Source: Leeuwenhoekiella polynyae
Lineage (GTDB): Bacteria > Bacteroidota > Bacteroidia > Flavobacteriales > Flavobacteriaceae
Length of the DNA: 64,000 nt
Assembly: GCF_042683665.1 (NCBI RefSeq)
Contig: NZ_JBHUOO010000018.1
Reading direction: 5' to 3' (one strand)
In this document: one piece after another, positions 27,181 through 35,927 of the stretch
How positions within the stretch are numbered: the stretch's first letter is position 1
Layout of the letters: the number at the start of each line of letters is the position of its first letter
Position numbers and translations under genes: made by a program
The notes under the pieces: generated by a model
Seen by the model: only the letters and a program-made list of their open reading frames with translations
Databases searched by the model: none
What the model was told of the DNA's origin: nothing

Positions 27181-27578
27181 TGGAAACCAAAATCATTCTT
27201 TTTGACGGAGTCTGTAATTTATGCAATGGTGCTATAAATTTTATCATTAAGCACGATCCCAAAGCCTTGTTTAAATTCGCCTCGTTGCAAGGAGAAACTG
27301 GTCAGCGCTTGCTTCAAAAGCATCAAATTAATTCCGCAGAAACAGACTCTATCGTTCTTATTGAGGGTGATACGGTTTCGGTTAAATCTTCAGCAGCCTT
27401 GCGTATTGCAAAGTATTTAAACAAGGGCTACCCGCTGCTTTTTGGGTTTATGATTGTCCCTAAATTCATTAGAAACGCAGTTTATGATTACATAGCTCGT
27501 AACCGCTATAAATGGTTTGGCAAAAAAGAAAGCTGTATGATTCCCACTCCAGAGCTTAAGTCTAGATTTTTAGATTAA
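27180..27578 (+). CDS. DCC family thiol-disulfide oxidoreductase (DUF393)
   Basis: A 132-residue DCC protein. The family-naming D-x-x-C-x-x-C is seen as LFDGVCNLCNGAINFI near residues 7-22, followed by KFASLQGETGQRLL and the C-terminal GFMIVPKFIRNAVYDYIA. The CNLC motif suggests thioredoxin-like redox activity. Its ATG overlaps the stop of the MutS2-like gene by one base, so the two are co-translated. The redox partner is unknown. The repeat copy E begins right after its stop. Confidence 0.9.
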   Translation: METKIILFDGVCNLCNGAINFIIKHDPKALFKFASLQGETGQRLLQKHQINSAETDSIVLIEGDTVSVKSSAALRIAKYLNKGYPLLFGFMIVPKFIRNAVYDYIARNRYKWFGKKESCMIPTPELKSRFLD

Positions 27579-27620
27579 TAACCTACCTCGGAGTATTGAC
27601 CTCATTGGCGGCATCAATAA
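27579..27620 (+). repeat. Dispersed intergenic repeat, copy E (short)
   Basis: ACCTACCTCGG followed by CTCATTGGCGGCATCAATAAA. It keeps the first and last blocks of the family (ACTACCTCGG and TTGGCGGTGCCAATAAA) and has lost the middle 55 or so bases. It starts at the stop of the DCC gene and includes the unlikely TTG that would lengthen the next frame. Confidence 0.6.
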
Positions 27621-27691
27621 ATTATTTTCATTCGCAAAAAAGCATCTTTAAACTAATCTTTTCGTTTATTTTTAAGGAAAATAAACTACTT

Positions 27692-29593
27692 ATGCGAATT
27701 CTAGTTCTTCTCCTATTCTGCCTGTTTCTAAGCAATCCAAATTTGATAGCTTCAGAAAAACCTCTTGCTCAAAATTCAAAAATTGAAAAGGTAACGATCT
27801 ATCTACAAGGGGCTACCATAGAGCGTTCTTCATCTGTAACTGTAAAATCTGGTGTTAACGAATTGGTTTTTGACAATCTTTCGCCAGATATTTTAGAAAA
27901 CAGTATTCAGTTACGAGGGCTTGATGATGCTAGTATTCTTTCCATTGCATTCAATTTAGACTATCTAGATAAGAAAACAGTTTCTGCTGAATATGAAAGT
28001 CTAAAAACAAATTTAGACCAACTACTATATGAGAAGAATTCCATACAAAATACTATAGAAGGCTATGAGCGCGAACTCAAACTACTTACTGAAAATCAAC
28101 GTATAAATAGTGATAATACAGACCTTTCTTTAGAAAAAGTAAAGCAGATAAGTGCCTATTATCGCCAGCGGAGTACTGAAATTCAAAACATCATTTACAA
28201 GCAAAAGCGGGATATGCAAGAATTAGATCGCAAGATCAACGATTACCGGCAGCAAATGAATAATCTTGATGATTCCCGAAAAGAAATGCGCGGCGAAATC
28301 ACTGTAAAACTGCAAAGCGATCGTGCTACAAGCCTCAACCTGGAGTTATCTTATATCATTCAAAATGCAGGATGGTTTCCGCTATATGATATCCGCGCAG
28401 AAAGCACTGCGAGCCCTATTGAACTCAACTATAAAGCAAATGTGTATCAACAAAGCGGCATAGATTGGGACAATGTGAAGTTGGTTCTCTCTACCGGAGA
28501 TCCCAACACCAATAATTTTAAACCAGACTTGCAACCTAAATATCTCAATTTTGTAAACGGTTATTATAGAAAAACCAGTGCTGTAAACCGTACAAATTAT
28601 AAATACAATCCTACTATTAGAAGTGTTTCCGGTATTGTAACAGATGATTCTGGCGCTCCATTACCGGGTGCAAATGTCGCACAAGCCGGCTCTTCAAATG
28701 GTACGACGACAGATTTTGATGGTAAATACCGCCTTTCAATAAACAGTAATGGCGGGAATGAGTTACACTATTCTTATGTAGGTTTTAATACTGAATCTAT
28801 ACCCATTCACGGCTCTATGATGAATGTTCAAATGGAATCTAACAACGAGTCGTTAGACGAAGTTGTAGTGGTAGGTTATGGAACACAAGAAAAAAGATCT
28901 GTAGTGGGCGCTTTAGCAGGAAAAGTTGCTGGAGTTACTATTAACTCAGAATCTTACAACGAGAATGTTGAAGCCAAAGAAGAAAGTCTTACCAATACCC
29001 GTTTTGAGATTAAAAAACGCTATACGATTGTTTCAAATGCAGACATCACTACCATTGAGATTGACAAGTTTGTCTTACCCGCAAGCTATCAGCATTATGC
29101 TGCACCGGAGCTTAATGAAAATGTATTTCTCACCGCCACGGTTACAGACTGGGAACGCTATGATTTACTGCAAGGTGAAGCCAATATTTATTTTGAAGGA
29201 AGCTACGCAGGCAAGACAGCTATTAGTCCGCTGGCGACTACAGACAGCTTAGAAATCTCTCTAGGTATTGACCCCAACATTATTGTTAAACGCGAGAAAA
29301 AAGATAACTTTAAAAGCAAATCGTTCTTAGGCGGAACCCGAGTCGTAGCAAAAGCTTATGAAATTTCAATTCGAAATACTAAAAGCTCAGCGGTTAATTT
29401 GGTTTTAGAAGATCGTATTCCGGTTTCTCAAAACAAGGACATTAAAGTTTCTGATCAGGAAACCTCAGATGCTGCCTATGATGAAAAAACCGGTATCCTA
29501 AAATGGACACTAGAACTGGCTCCAAAAGCTTCGGTTACTAAAAATTTCTCGTACGAAGTGCGTTATCCTAAAGGTCAAAATATTAATCTATAA
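27692..29593 (+). CDS. DUF4139 (MuiA-like) protein with SusC-type insert
   Basis: I start at ATG 27692, which gives a signal peptide (RILVLLLFCLFLSNP); the longer frame begins at a TTG inside repeat copy E. The protein has about 633 residues. An N-terminal DUF4140-like region with a coiled coil (about 80-200) is followed by the DUF4139 beta-rich domain (NAGWFPLYDIRAES). Inside the latter sits a carboxypeptidase-regulatory-like module (GIVTDDSGAPLPGANV, about 312-380) and then a stretch DEVVVVGYGTQEKRSVVGAL (389-408) that copies the TonB-box-like signature of SusC receptors. DUF4139 resumes after it. It is an exported protein of unknown function. Confidence 0.88.
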   Translation: MRILVLLLFCLFLSNPNLIASEKPLAQNSKIEKVTIYLQGATIERSSSVTVKSGVNELVFDNLSPDILENSIQLRGLDDASILSIAFNLDYLDKKTVSAEYESLKTNLDQLLYEKNSIQNTIEGYERELKLLTENQRINSDNTDLSLEKVKQISAYYRQRSTEIQNIIYKQKRDMQELDRKINDYRQQMNNLDDSRKEMRGEITVKLQSDRATSLNLELSYIIQNAGWFPLYDIRAESTASPIELNYKANVYQQSGIDWDNVKLVLSTGDPNTNNFKPDLQPKYLNFVNGYYRKTSAVNRTNYKYNPTIRSVSGIVTDDSGAPLPGANVAQAGSSNGTTTDFDGKYRLSINSNGGNELHYSYVGFNTESIPIHGSMMNVQMESNNESLDEVVVVGYGTQEKRSVVGALAGKVAGVTINSESYNENVEAKEESLTNTRFEIKKRYTIVSNADITTIEIDKFVLPASYQHYAAPELNENVFLTATVTDWERYDLLQGEANIYFEGSYAGKTAISPLATTDSLEISLGIDPNIIVKREKKDNFKSKSFLGGTRVVAKAYEISIRNTKSSAVNLVLEDRIPVSQNKDIKVSDQETSDAAYDEKTGILKWTLELAPKASVTKNFSYEVRYPKGQNINL

Positions 29594-29601
29594 TTCATTT
29601 T

Positions 29602-30264
29602 TTGAAACCAAAACTTATTCTTTTTGACGTTAACGAAACCTTGCTAGATCTAAAACCTCTGGCTAGGCGTATAAATGTTTTGTTGAGTAATGAACAAGCC
29701 TTTGAGATTTGGTTCAGCAAGTTGCTTCATTATTCTTTAGTTGAAACCGTAAGTGGCAATCACGAAGATTTTAGCAACATTGCTAAAGCTACTTTTGAAA
29801 TGACAGCTGCTAAATTCAAAAAAGTAATTCCTGAAGATGAGATCATTGCTGTTCTGGCTCTCATCAGCAAACTACCTGCACATCCAGATAGCACAGAAGC
29901 ATTAAAAAGATTGAAAAACAAAGGTTTTCAATTAGTTGCCTTAACTAATGGAAATCTTGATGTTGCTAAAAAGCAATTGGCTTTTGCTGAATTGGATCAT
30001 TATTTTGATCGAATTTTTAGTGTGGATGAAGCGGGTGCTTTTAAACCAAGTTCAGAACCTTACGAATTTGTCTTAAATGAAATGAAAACTCAGGCTGCAG
30101 AAAGTTTACTCGTCGCGGCTCATGGATGGGACATTACCGGCGCACAACGAGCCGGACTACAAACCGCATTCATCGCCCGTGAAGGAAAATTCAAATATCC
30201 ACTTGCAGAAAAACCCACTTACGATTGTAGAGATTTAAATGCGTTAGTTGAACGTTTGACCTGA
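29602..30264 (+). CDS. HAD-type hydrolase (haloacid-dehalogenase type II-like)
   Basis: A 220-residue HAD hydrolase. Motif I is LFDVNETLLDL (Asp8 nucleophile), motif II LTNGNLD, motif III the lysine in AGAFKPSSEPYEF, and motif IV VAAHGWDITGAQRAG. The layout and cap match haloacid dehalogenase type II. The start is TTG at 29602, since no ATG exists between the previous stop and the motif I strand. It lies eight bases after the DUF4139 gene. Its last 21 bases overlap the convergent lamin-tail gene. The substrate is not known. Confidence 0.85.
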   Translation: MKPKLILFDVNETLLDLKPLARRINVLLSNEQAFEIWFSKLLHYSLVETVSGNHEDFSNIAKATFEMTAAKFKKVIPEDEIIAVLALISKLPAHPDSTEALKRLKNKGFQLVALTNGNLDVAKKQLAFAELDHYFDRIFSVDEAGAFKPSSEPYEFVLNEMKTQAAESLLVAAHGWDITGAQRAGLQTAFIAREGKFKYPLAEKPTYDCRDLNALVERLT

Positions 30265-31368
30265 GTTGATTTCATCAATGGTTTCATTTTCAATTGACCA
30301 GGTAAAATCTGTATATTTATTTCCAGCTCCGGTTAACTGCATTGATTTGCCTAAAGCTGTTGAAGGATCTTGATCAATTGGTAATAGTGTGGCAGTCATA
30401 CCTGAGGCAGGTCCTTCAGTAGCAGTGACACTCCCCTCATAACTCAAGAATTGAATTACATTACCGGCGGGGTCTACTAATGCAATTGCTTCATTGCTAT
30501 TTTGTAAGCCGGGGTAATCTATGTTCTTAACTCCTAAACCCGCATTTATCTCTACGATTACTCCCGAAATTGATTCGCTAGAAATAATAGTTCCTCCAGA
30601 ACCGTTGTAATGAACAAGACTATATCCGCTTAAATCAACACCCGCCGAACCAGCGATCTCAACACGTTCATCTACGTCACCACCTACATTGTCATAGTGA
30701 ATTTCATTAATCCAAATATCAATATCGTTATCTACTATAGTCAAATCAAAAATTGATTTGATACCGATTGTAGGTGCGCCAGATCCTCCACTTACTTTAG
30801 TTATTGTGAACTGCAGCAATTCATTACCTTCAACTTCTGTATCATCCAGGAGATTGAAGATACTTATTGCATTAAAAACTAGACTACCTGGCGGAATGGT
30901 AAATACCTGCGAAGTATTCTCAACTAAATCATCATATGAGGATGCTGATACGGTTACGCTTACAGAGTTTGTTGTTGACGGATTGGTTATATTAAATTCC
31001 AGATCTACACTTGCTATACTTTCAAGCTGTGAATTTTCAGAAAGGGTATAAGCTATTTCAGTGGGTTGCAATGAATTTTGAAGTAAGTATATATTTTCCC
31101 AAAAAGTCCCGTTCCACACCTGAAGCCCAAAAATTGTAGCATCAGCATCGTCAACAAAAACCATCAGGCCCGTGTCACCTTCTGTAGCACGAATCAAATC
31201 TCGCTGAGCTACCGTCACACGCGGAGGCATCAAACCTTTAAAGTTTCCGTCTGATGATTTGCTGCTAATCTCTAGCATAGAAGCAGCACTCGGGTTTGTA
31301 GTTCCTATACCCACCTGAGCAAATACTTGATAAATTCCGACAAAAAAGAGAAGTAAAAAATGCTTCAT
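30244..31368 (-). CDS. Secreted lamin-tail-domain surface protein
   Basis: A 374-residue exported protein. After the signal peptide (MKHFLLLFFVGIYQVFA) the mature part starts QVGIGTTNPSAASMLEISS, a word common in flavobacterial surface and fibre-like proteins, with GLMPPRVT. Residues 95-215 look like a Calx-beta-like region ending TIVDNDIDIW. From about 218, WINEIHYDNVGGDVDERVE is the start of a lamin-tail domain, ending near the C-terminus with DFTWSIEN. No type IX sorting tail is obvious. It is probably cell-surface associated; its function is unknown. Confidence 0.82.
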   Translation of the reverse strand: MKHFLLLFFVGIYQVFAQVGIGTTNPSAASMLEISSKSSDGNFKGLMPPRVTVAQRDLIRATEGDTGLMVFVDDADATIFGLQVWNGTFWENIYLLQNSLQPTEIAYTLSENSQLESIASVDLEFNITNPSTTNSVSVTVSASSYDDLVENTSQVFTIPPGSLVFNAISIFNLLDDTEVEGNELLQFTITKVSGGSGAPTIGIKSIFDLTIVDNDIDIWINEIHYDNVGGDVDERVEIAGSAGVDLSGYSLVHYNGSGGTIISSESISGVIVEINAGLGVKNIDYPGLQNSNEAIALVDPAGNVIQFLSYEGSVTATEGPASGMTATLLPIDQDPSTALGKSMQLTGAGNKYTDFTWSIENETIDEINSGQTFN

Positions 31369-31500
31369 ACTTACGCATTTAAGTTTATAAATGGTAAGTC
31401 AAGTAATTGTGTAGGGCCAACTATAATAGATTGGGTCTTTCGAAATTAATAATTATTTCAAAAAAACAAAATATTAAGCACTAAAAATCAACTATTTGAA

Positions 31501-32949
31501 TTATTTTTCATCGATATCGAATGCAGCATCGGGTTCTTTATTGGGTTTGTAATTGAATAATCCTTCCCCTTTTGCAATAACTGAAGACACAGTTGCATCA
31601 CCTGTAACATTTACTACTGTACGACACATATCTAAAATACGATCTACCGGAAAAATAATACCGATCCAAGCGGGATTCAATCCTACAGATTCTAATACAA
31701 TAATAAGCATTACCAGACCAGCACTGGGTACTGCTGCAGATCCTATAGATGCCAAGGTAGCCGTCAAAACAATAGTAAGCTGCTGACCTATAGTAAGATC
31801 TATCATATGCAATTGAGCCAGAAAAACAACTGCTACCGCTTGGTACAGACACGTACCATCCATATTTACTGTTGCTCCAATAGGTAATACAAAACTGGTT
31901 ACTTTTTTATCTACACCTAAGTTGTCTTCTACACATTCCATAGTAACCGGAAGCGTCGCTGCACTACTTGATGTTGAGAACGCTAAAGTTTGTGCAGGCC
32001 CCATTGCTTTAAAGAATCCGAAATAAGATACTTTGCGTACAAAAAGCTTAAAAATAAGTGGATAAATACCGAATATCATTAATCCCAAACCACCTACAAC
32101 TGTAAGCGAATACCAACTCAAGCCTTTAAAAATCTCAACTACTTTACTAATGTCATTACCTGCCATTTGACTTACAACACCAGCTAAAAGTGCAAAAACA
32201 AAAAATGGTGCAGCCTGCATGGTGAGGTCAACCATTTTTAGAAAAATCTCCATTATTCCATCTACAGCACGCGTAACAGGAGCTGACTTTTTAGGATCTA
32301 TAAATAACATACTTATCCCAAAAAATAACCCAAAGAATATCACTTGCAACATTAAGCCGTTATCTGCTAACGAACTGAAAAAATTATCTGGTACAATATC
32401 TACTAAAGGTTGAAGCGGACCTGCCTCTTTAGCTGCATCAGCAGTTGCCATTTTATCATTTACGGAAGCATCTTTGAGTTCGCTTCTCGATAAATCTGAA
32501 ATCTCTCGGGCACGATCCATAAACTTAGGATCCTGAAGGTAGTTCACTCCATCTTTAATCACATAACCTTCATCTGCGGCCCAAATCTCATAACTGATCC
32601 GGTTATCTATTCGGCTTTGCTCATCTACAAGCTTACCGGGACCTATTACGTTTACTAGAAGTAAACCTACCCCGACCGCTAAAACTGTAGTAACCAGATA
32701 AGCCAAAAGCGTTTTACCTCCCATTCTCCCCAGACTTGCAGGGTCTCCTAAATTTGCCACGCCACTTATAATAGAAAACAACACCAGCGGAACTGCTATA
32801 AGTTTTAAGAGATTGATGAAAATTTTACCAAATGGAGCAATCCAGTCTATAGTAAACTGACTCCATCCTAACTGACTGGAAATTAAAGCCCAAATTATAC
32901 CTAAAACCAGACCTATAATTATTTTCCAGTGCAATGCTATTTTCTTCAT
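31501..32949 (-). CDS. Dicarboxylate/amino acid:cation symporter (DAACS family)
   Basis: A 482-residue inner-membrane transporter. The serine-rich re-entrant loop is AFSTSSSAATLPVTME, the signature is GATVNMDGTCLYQ, and the second hairpin is SAAVPSAGLVMLIIVLES. The N-terminal eight-helix scaffold starts ALHWKIIIGLVLGIIW. A 70-residue soluble insert (about 115-190) follows the third helix. It should import glutamate, aspartate or C4-dicarboxylates with sodium or protons. It lies alone, with a 365-base gap between its start and the end of aroC. Confidence 0.95.
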   Translation of the reverse strand: MKKIALHWKIIIGLVLGIIWALISSQLGWSQFTIDWIAPFGKIFINLLKLIAVPLVLFSIISGVANLGDPASLGRMGGKTLLAYLVTTVLAVGVGLLLVNVIGPGKLVDEQSRIDNRISYEIWAADEGYVIKDGVNYLQDPKFMDRAREISDLSRSELKDASVNDKMATADAAKEAGPLQPLVDIVPDNFFSSLADNGLMLQVIFFGLFFGISMLFIDPKKSAPVTRAVDGIMEIFLKMVDLTMQAAPFFVFALLAGVVSQMAGNDISKVVEIFKGLSWYSLTVVGGLGLMIFGIYPLIFKLFVRKVSYFGFFKAMGPAQTLAFSTSSSAATLPVTMECVEDNLGVDKKVTSFVLPIGATVNMDGTCLYQAVAVVFLAQLHMIDLTIGQQLTIVLTATLASIGSAAVPSAGLVMLIIVLESVGLNPAWIGIIFPVDRILDMCRTVVNVTGDATVSSVIAKGEGLFNYKPNKEPDAAFDIDEK

Positions 32950-33163
32950 AAAAGGTGTTTTCTTTTTAATTATCGAGATTTAGATGTTTAATAATTGCTA
33001 AGAAAGCAAGAATGTACATTTTAATACCATTACGGTTTACTCGAAGATTTTTCTATGACGTGAAAGATAAACAAATTCCGTATTTAGATTAAGTTTAAGA
33101 CGGTTTTTGATACAGAATTGTTAGTAAAACATAAAATTTGTAGAAAAATAGATAAGTCCTAAA
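32950..33163. other. Leader region upstream of the symporter, no gene seen
   Basis: An AT-rich stretch between the symporter start and repeat copy B. I see no reading frame, terminator or clear TAnnTTTG box on the minus strand. Confidence 0.4.
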
Positions 33164-33264
33164 GTAAACTACCTCGAGTAAGCACACGAGCCACTCGTTA
33201 GAAGCAAATTTTCAATTTCGCGGCAAGCCTCGAGGATATTAAATCCAGTGGTGGTACCAATAAA
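33164..33264 (+). repeat. Dispersed intergenic repeat, copy B
   Basis: It runs from GTAAACTACCTCGAGTAAGC through AATTTTCAATTTCGCGGCAA to GGTGGTACCAATAAA. It shares the opening block, the TTTCAATTTC-CGGCAAGCCT centre and the closing GCGGTGCCAATAAA-like block with copies C and D. It lies between the symporter and aroC, next to the aroC terminator. Confidence 0.7.
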
Positions 33265-33294
33265 AAAGCTCCCGGGTTTCTCCGAAAGCTTTTA
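33262..33294 (-). terminator. Terminator of aroC
   Basis: On the minus strand AAAAGCTTTCGG pairs with CCGGGAGCTTTT (two G-U pairs) around a short loop, followed by T. It lies 21 bases after the aroC stop. Confidence 0.8.
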
Positions 33295-33314
33295 TGGGTT
33301 TACTAAAGGTTGAA

Positions 33315-34379
33315 TTATATTTTAGAACCTTTATTGATCAAAAGAAAATCTGCAAGAACTAAAGCAGCCATTGCTTCAACAATAGGAACCGCTCTGGGAA
33401 CCACACAAGGATCGTGACGCCCTTTACCTTGCATTTCGGTTTCGTTTCCTTCTTTATCTATTGTAGGTTGATTTTGCATTATAGTAGCAACCGGTTTAAA
33501 AGCTACACGGAAATAAATATCCATTCCATTGCTGATACCACCTTGTATACCACCACTCAAATTGGTCTTCGTGCTTCCGTCTTTGTTGAAAAGATCGTTA
33601 TGCTCACTTCCTAACATAGAAGCTCCGTGGAAACCGCTTCCGTATTCAAAACCTTTTACAGCGTTGATAGATAGCATTGCTTTTCCTAACTCTGCATGAA
33701 GTTTATCAAAAACGGGTTCACCTAAACCTACGGGTACATTTTGTATGACACACATCACGGTACCACCAATAGTATCTCCTGCTTTACGAATCTCTTTAAT
33801 CTTATCGATCATCTTTTCGGCAAAAGCCTCATCCGGGCAACGCACGATATTTGTTTCACTTTTATCAAGATCAAGTTCCTGATAGGGTGTGGTCATTCGT
33901 ATATCTCCTACCTGATCTACAAACGCATTGATTTTCACATCCTTTAAAACCTGTTTTGCGATTGCTCCTGCAGCAACACGGCTAGCAGTTTCTCTAGCAG
34001 AAGAGCGACCACCACCGCGGTAATCCCGCACACCATATTTCTGATCATAAGTGTAATCTGCGTGCGATGGACGATAAGTATCTTTGATATGACTGTAATC
34101 GTGAGACTTCTGATTGGTATTCACAATATTGAAGCCAATAGGAGTTCCTGTAGTTTTTCCTTCAAAAATCCCGGAAAAGAAATTTACAGAATCGGGCTCT
34201 TTACGCTGGGTAACAATTTTAGACTGGCCCGGTTTGCGACGTTCCATATCGCGGTAAACCAAATCCAGATCGATAGCAACACCCGCAGGGCATCCATCAA
34301 TAATTCCACCTATAGCTTCACCGTGAGATTCGCCAAAAGTGGTTAGCGTAAATAATTTTCCAAAAGTATTACCTGCCAT
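33315..34379 (-). CDS. aroC: Chorismate synthase
   Basis: A 354-residue enzyme of the shikimate pathway; it converts 5-enolpyruvylshikimate-3-phosphate to chorismate with reduced FMN. Signatures: LTTFGESHGEAIGGIIDG near the N-terminus, RPSHADYTYDQKYGVRDYRG and GGGRSSARETASRV. All match the family, as does the length. No other aromatic pathway gene is nearby. It has its own terminator. Confidence 0.97.
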   Translation of the reverse strand: MAGNTFGKLFTLTTFGESHGEAIGGIIDGCPAGVAIDLDLVYRDMERRKPGQSKIVTQRKEPDSVNFFSGIFEGKTTGTPIGFNIVNTNQKSHDYSHIKDTYRPSHADYTYDQKYGVRDYRGGGRSSARETASRVAAGAIAKQVLKDVKINAFVDQVGDIRMTTPYQELDLDKSETNIVRCPDEAFAEKMIDKIKEIRKAGDTIGGTVMCVIQNVPVGLGEPVFDKLHAELGKAMLSINAVKGFEYGSGFHGASMLGSEHNDLFNKDGSTKTNLSGGIQGGISNGMDIYFRVAFKPVATIMQNQPTIDKEGNETEMQGKGRHDPCVVPRAVPIVEAMAALVLADFLLINKGSKI

Positions 34380-34538
34380 AACAAAAGTTTGAGCGGCGAA
34401 ATTAAAATGTTTTAGGCTAAAAGCCTTGTCATTACGCAGCTAATTCATTGTAAAAAAAGCCGAAATACCTAAATAATTTAATAATGAGGTAAAACTAGGA
34501 TAACAGACATGGTTGTAATTTGTTAAAAATCATATTCT

Positions 34539-35363
34539 TTGAAACGAAAAGTAGAACTTGTTATCCTTTCTGATGTGCATTTAGGTACGTACGGCGCTCA
34601 CGCAAAAGAACTGGTTAATTACCTGCAAAGCATCAAACCTAAAACTCTGGTGCTCAACGGTGATATTATAGACATCTGGCAGTTTAGAAAACGGTATTTC
34701 CCAAAATCACATCTTCAGGTTATTAAAAAAATCATTTCGCTCGCCGCAAAAGGGACTAAGGTGTATTACATCACCGGTAATCATGACGAAAAACTGCGTA
34801 AGTTCAGTCCGGTTGAACTGGGAAATATTGCTGTGATTGATAAACTGGTATTGAATCTAGACGGAAAAAAAGCATGGATTTTTCACGGAGATGTTTTTGA
34901 TGCTTCTATCCAACATACCAAATGGATTGCCAAGTTAGGCGGCTGGGGTTACGACTTTCTCATTGTACTCAACAGTTTTATAAACTGGTGTCTGGTAAGC
35001 TTAGGAAGACCAAAATATTCACTCTCTAAAAAGATCAAAAACAGCGTAAAAAAAGCAGTGAGTTTTGTCTCCAATTTTGAAGAAACCGCTGCTGAACTTG
35101 CCATCGAAAACAAGTTTGACTATGTGATTTGTGGCCACATTCATCAACCGCAAATGCGAAAAGTAGAAAATGGGAACGGGAGTTGCTTATACCTCAACAG
35201 CGGAGACTGGATTGAAAACTTAACCGCTCTTGAATACCACAACAAAACCTGGTCTCTAATGGAATACGAAAAGCAAAATCTACCTATTTCAAAAGATGAC
35301 GAATCTGTAAACACAGAAATAGATCCAGTAGCCCTAATGGCTTCGATTAAGATGTCTACTTAA
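34539..35363 (+). CDS. LpxH-like UDP-2,3-diacylglucosamine diphosphatase
   Basis: A 274-residue calcineurin-like metallophosphoesterase. Metal ligands are visible in ILSDVHLGTYG (residues 10-20), VLNGDIIDIWQF, TGNHDEKLRK, IFHGDVFDA and CGHIHQPQM. In Bacteroidota this branch is taken as the lipid A enzyme that hydrolyses UDP-2,3-diacylglucosamine. The start is TTG at 34539, as no ATG comes before the first metal motif. It converges with a lipoprotein gene nine bases away. Confidence 0.86.
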   Translation: MKRKVELVILSDVHLGTYGAHAKELVNYLQSIKPKTLVLNGDIIDIWQFRKRYFPKSHLQVIKKIISLAAKGTKVYYITGNHDEKLRKFSPVELGNIAVIDKLVLNLDGKKAWIFHGDVFDASIQHTKWIAKLGGWGYDFLIVLNSFINWCLVSLGRPKYSLSKKIKNSVKKAVSFVSNFEETAAELAIENKFDYVICGHIHQPQMRKVENGNGSCLYLNSGDWIENLTALEYHNKTWSLMEYEKQNLPISKDDESVNTEIDPVALMASIKMST

Positions 35364-35372
35364 AAAGTTAAA

Positions 35373-35858
35373 TTATTCTTTGAATAAAATTGTTTCAGCA
35401 ACACAATTTTCTAAAGGCCCACAAGGCTTATATTTTAAAGTAAGTTTTGACCTATTCTCTGTGAGACTATAGCCCATAGTATTAGAATAAAAAACATCTC
35501 GCTCTTCAAGCTCAGAACTATCTTCAACATAGTAATCAGAATCGCCAGGTACTACAAATTCCTTTTCTGTATTAATAATTATACTATCCTGTTTAAAAGA
35601 ATAACTCCCTTCCCTTTTATAACCATAACCTATAAGGGCGTTTGATTCTTGATTTTTATAAGCTGTTACAGCTTCAAAACCCCCGCTCAAACTAAAGGTA
35701 TATGTAACTTTCCAGGTTTCATTTTCCACATCAGTTTCAGAGGTCATAGACCAGTCGCCTTGTAAATCAGAATTTTCTAACTGTATAAGGGTGTCATCAT
35801 CATTAGCACAAGAACTAACAAATAAAAGTATCGCTGCAACAAATAATAGTTTTTTCAT
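35373..35858 (-). CDS. Lipocalin-like lipoprotein
   Basis: A 161-residue lipoprotein. The signal peptide ends at FVSSC (Cys17) and is followed directly by ANDDDT, an acidic run. The mature region LQGDWSMTSETDVENE starts a beta-barrel-like pattern. The acidic residues right after the cysteine resemble the surface-export signal of flavobacterial lipoproteins. The ligand is unknown. Confidence 0.7.
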   Translation of the reverse strand: MKKLLFVAAILLFVSSCANDDDTLIQLENSDLQGDWSMTSETDVENETWKVTYTFSLSGGFEAVTAYKNQESNALIGYGYKREGSYSFKQDSIIINTEKEFVVPGDSDYYVEDSSELEERDVFYSNTMGYSLTENRSKLTLKYKPCGPLENCVAETILFKE

Positions 35859-35927
35859 TTTTTTGGATTAGCTATTCTTTTAGAAGATACAATAGCCTAA
35901 AAATGGTTGCGTACAAATAAGTAAATT

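Noticed and set aside
27596..27691. A longer N-terminus for the DUF4139 protein
   Set aside because: It begins at a TTG within the repeat and would bury the signal peptide; ATG 27692 gives a normal one.
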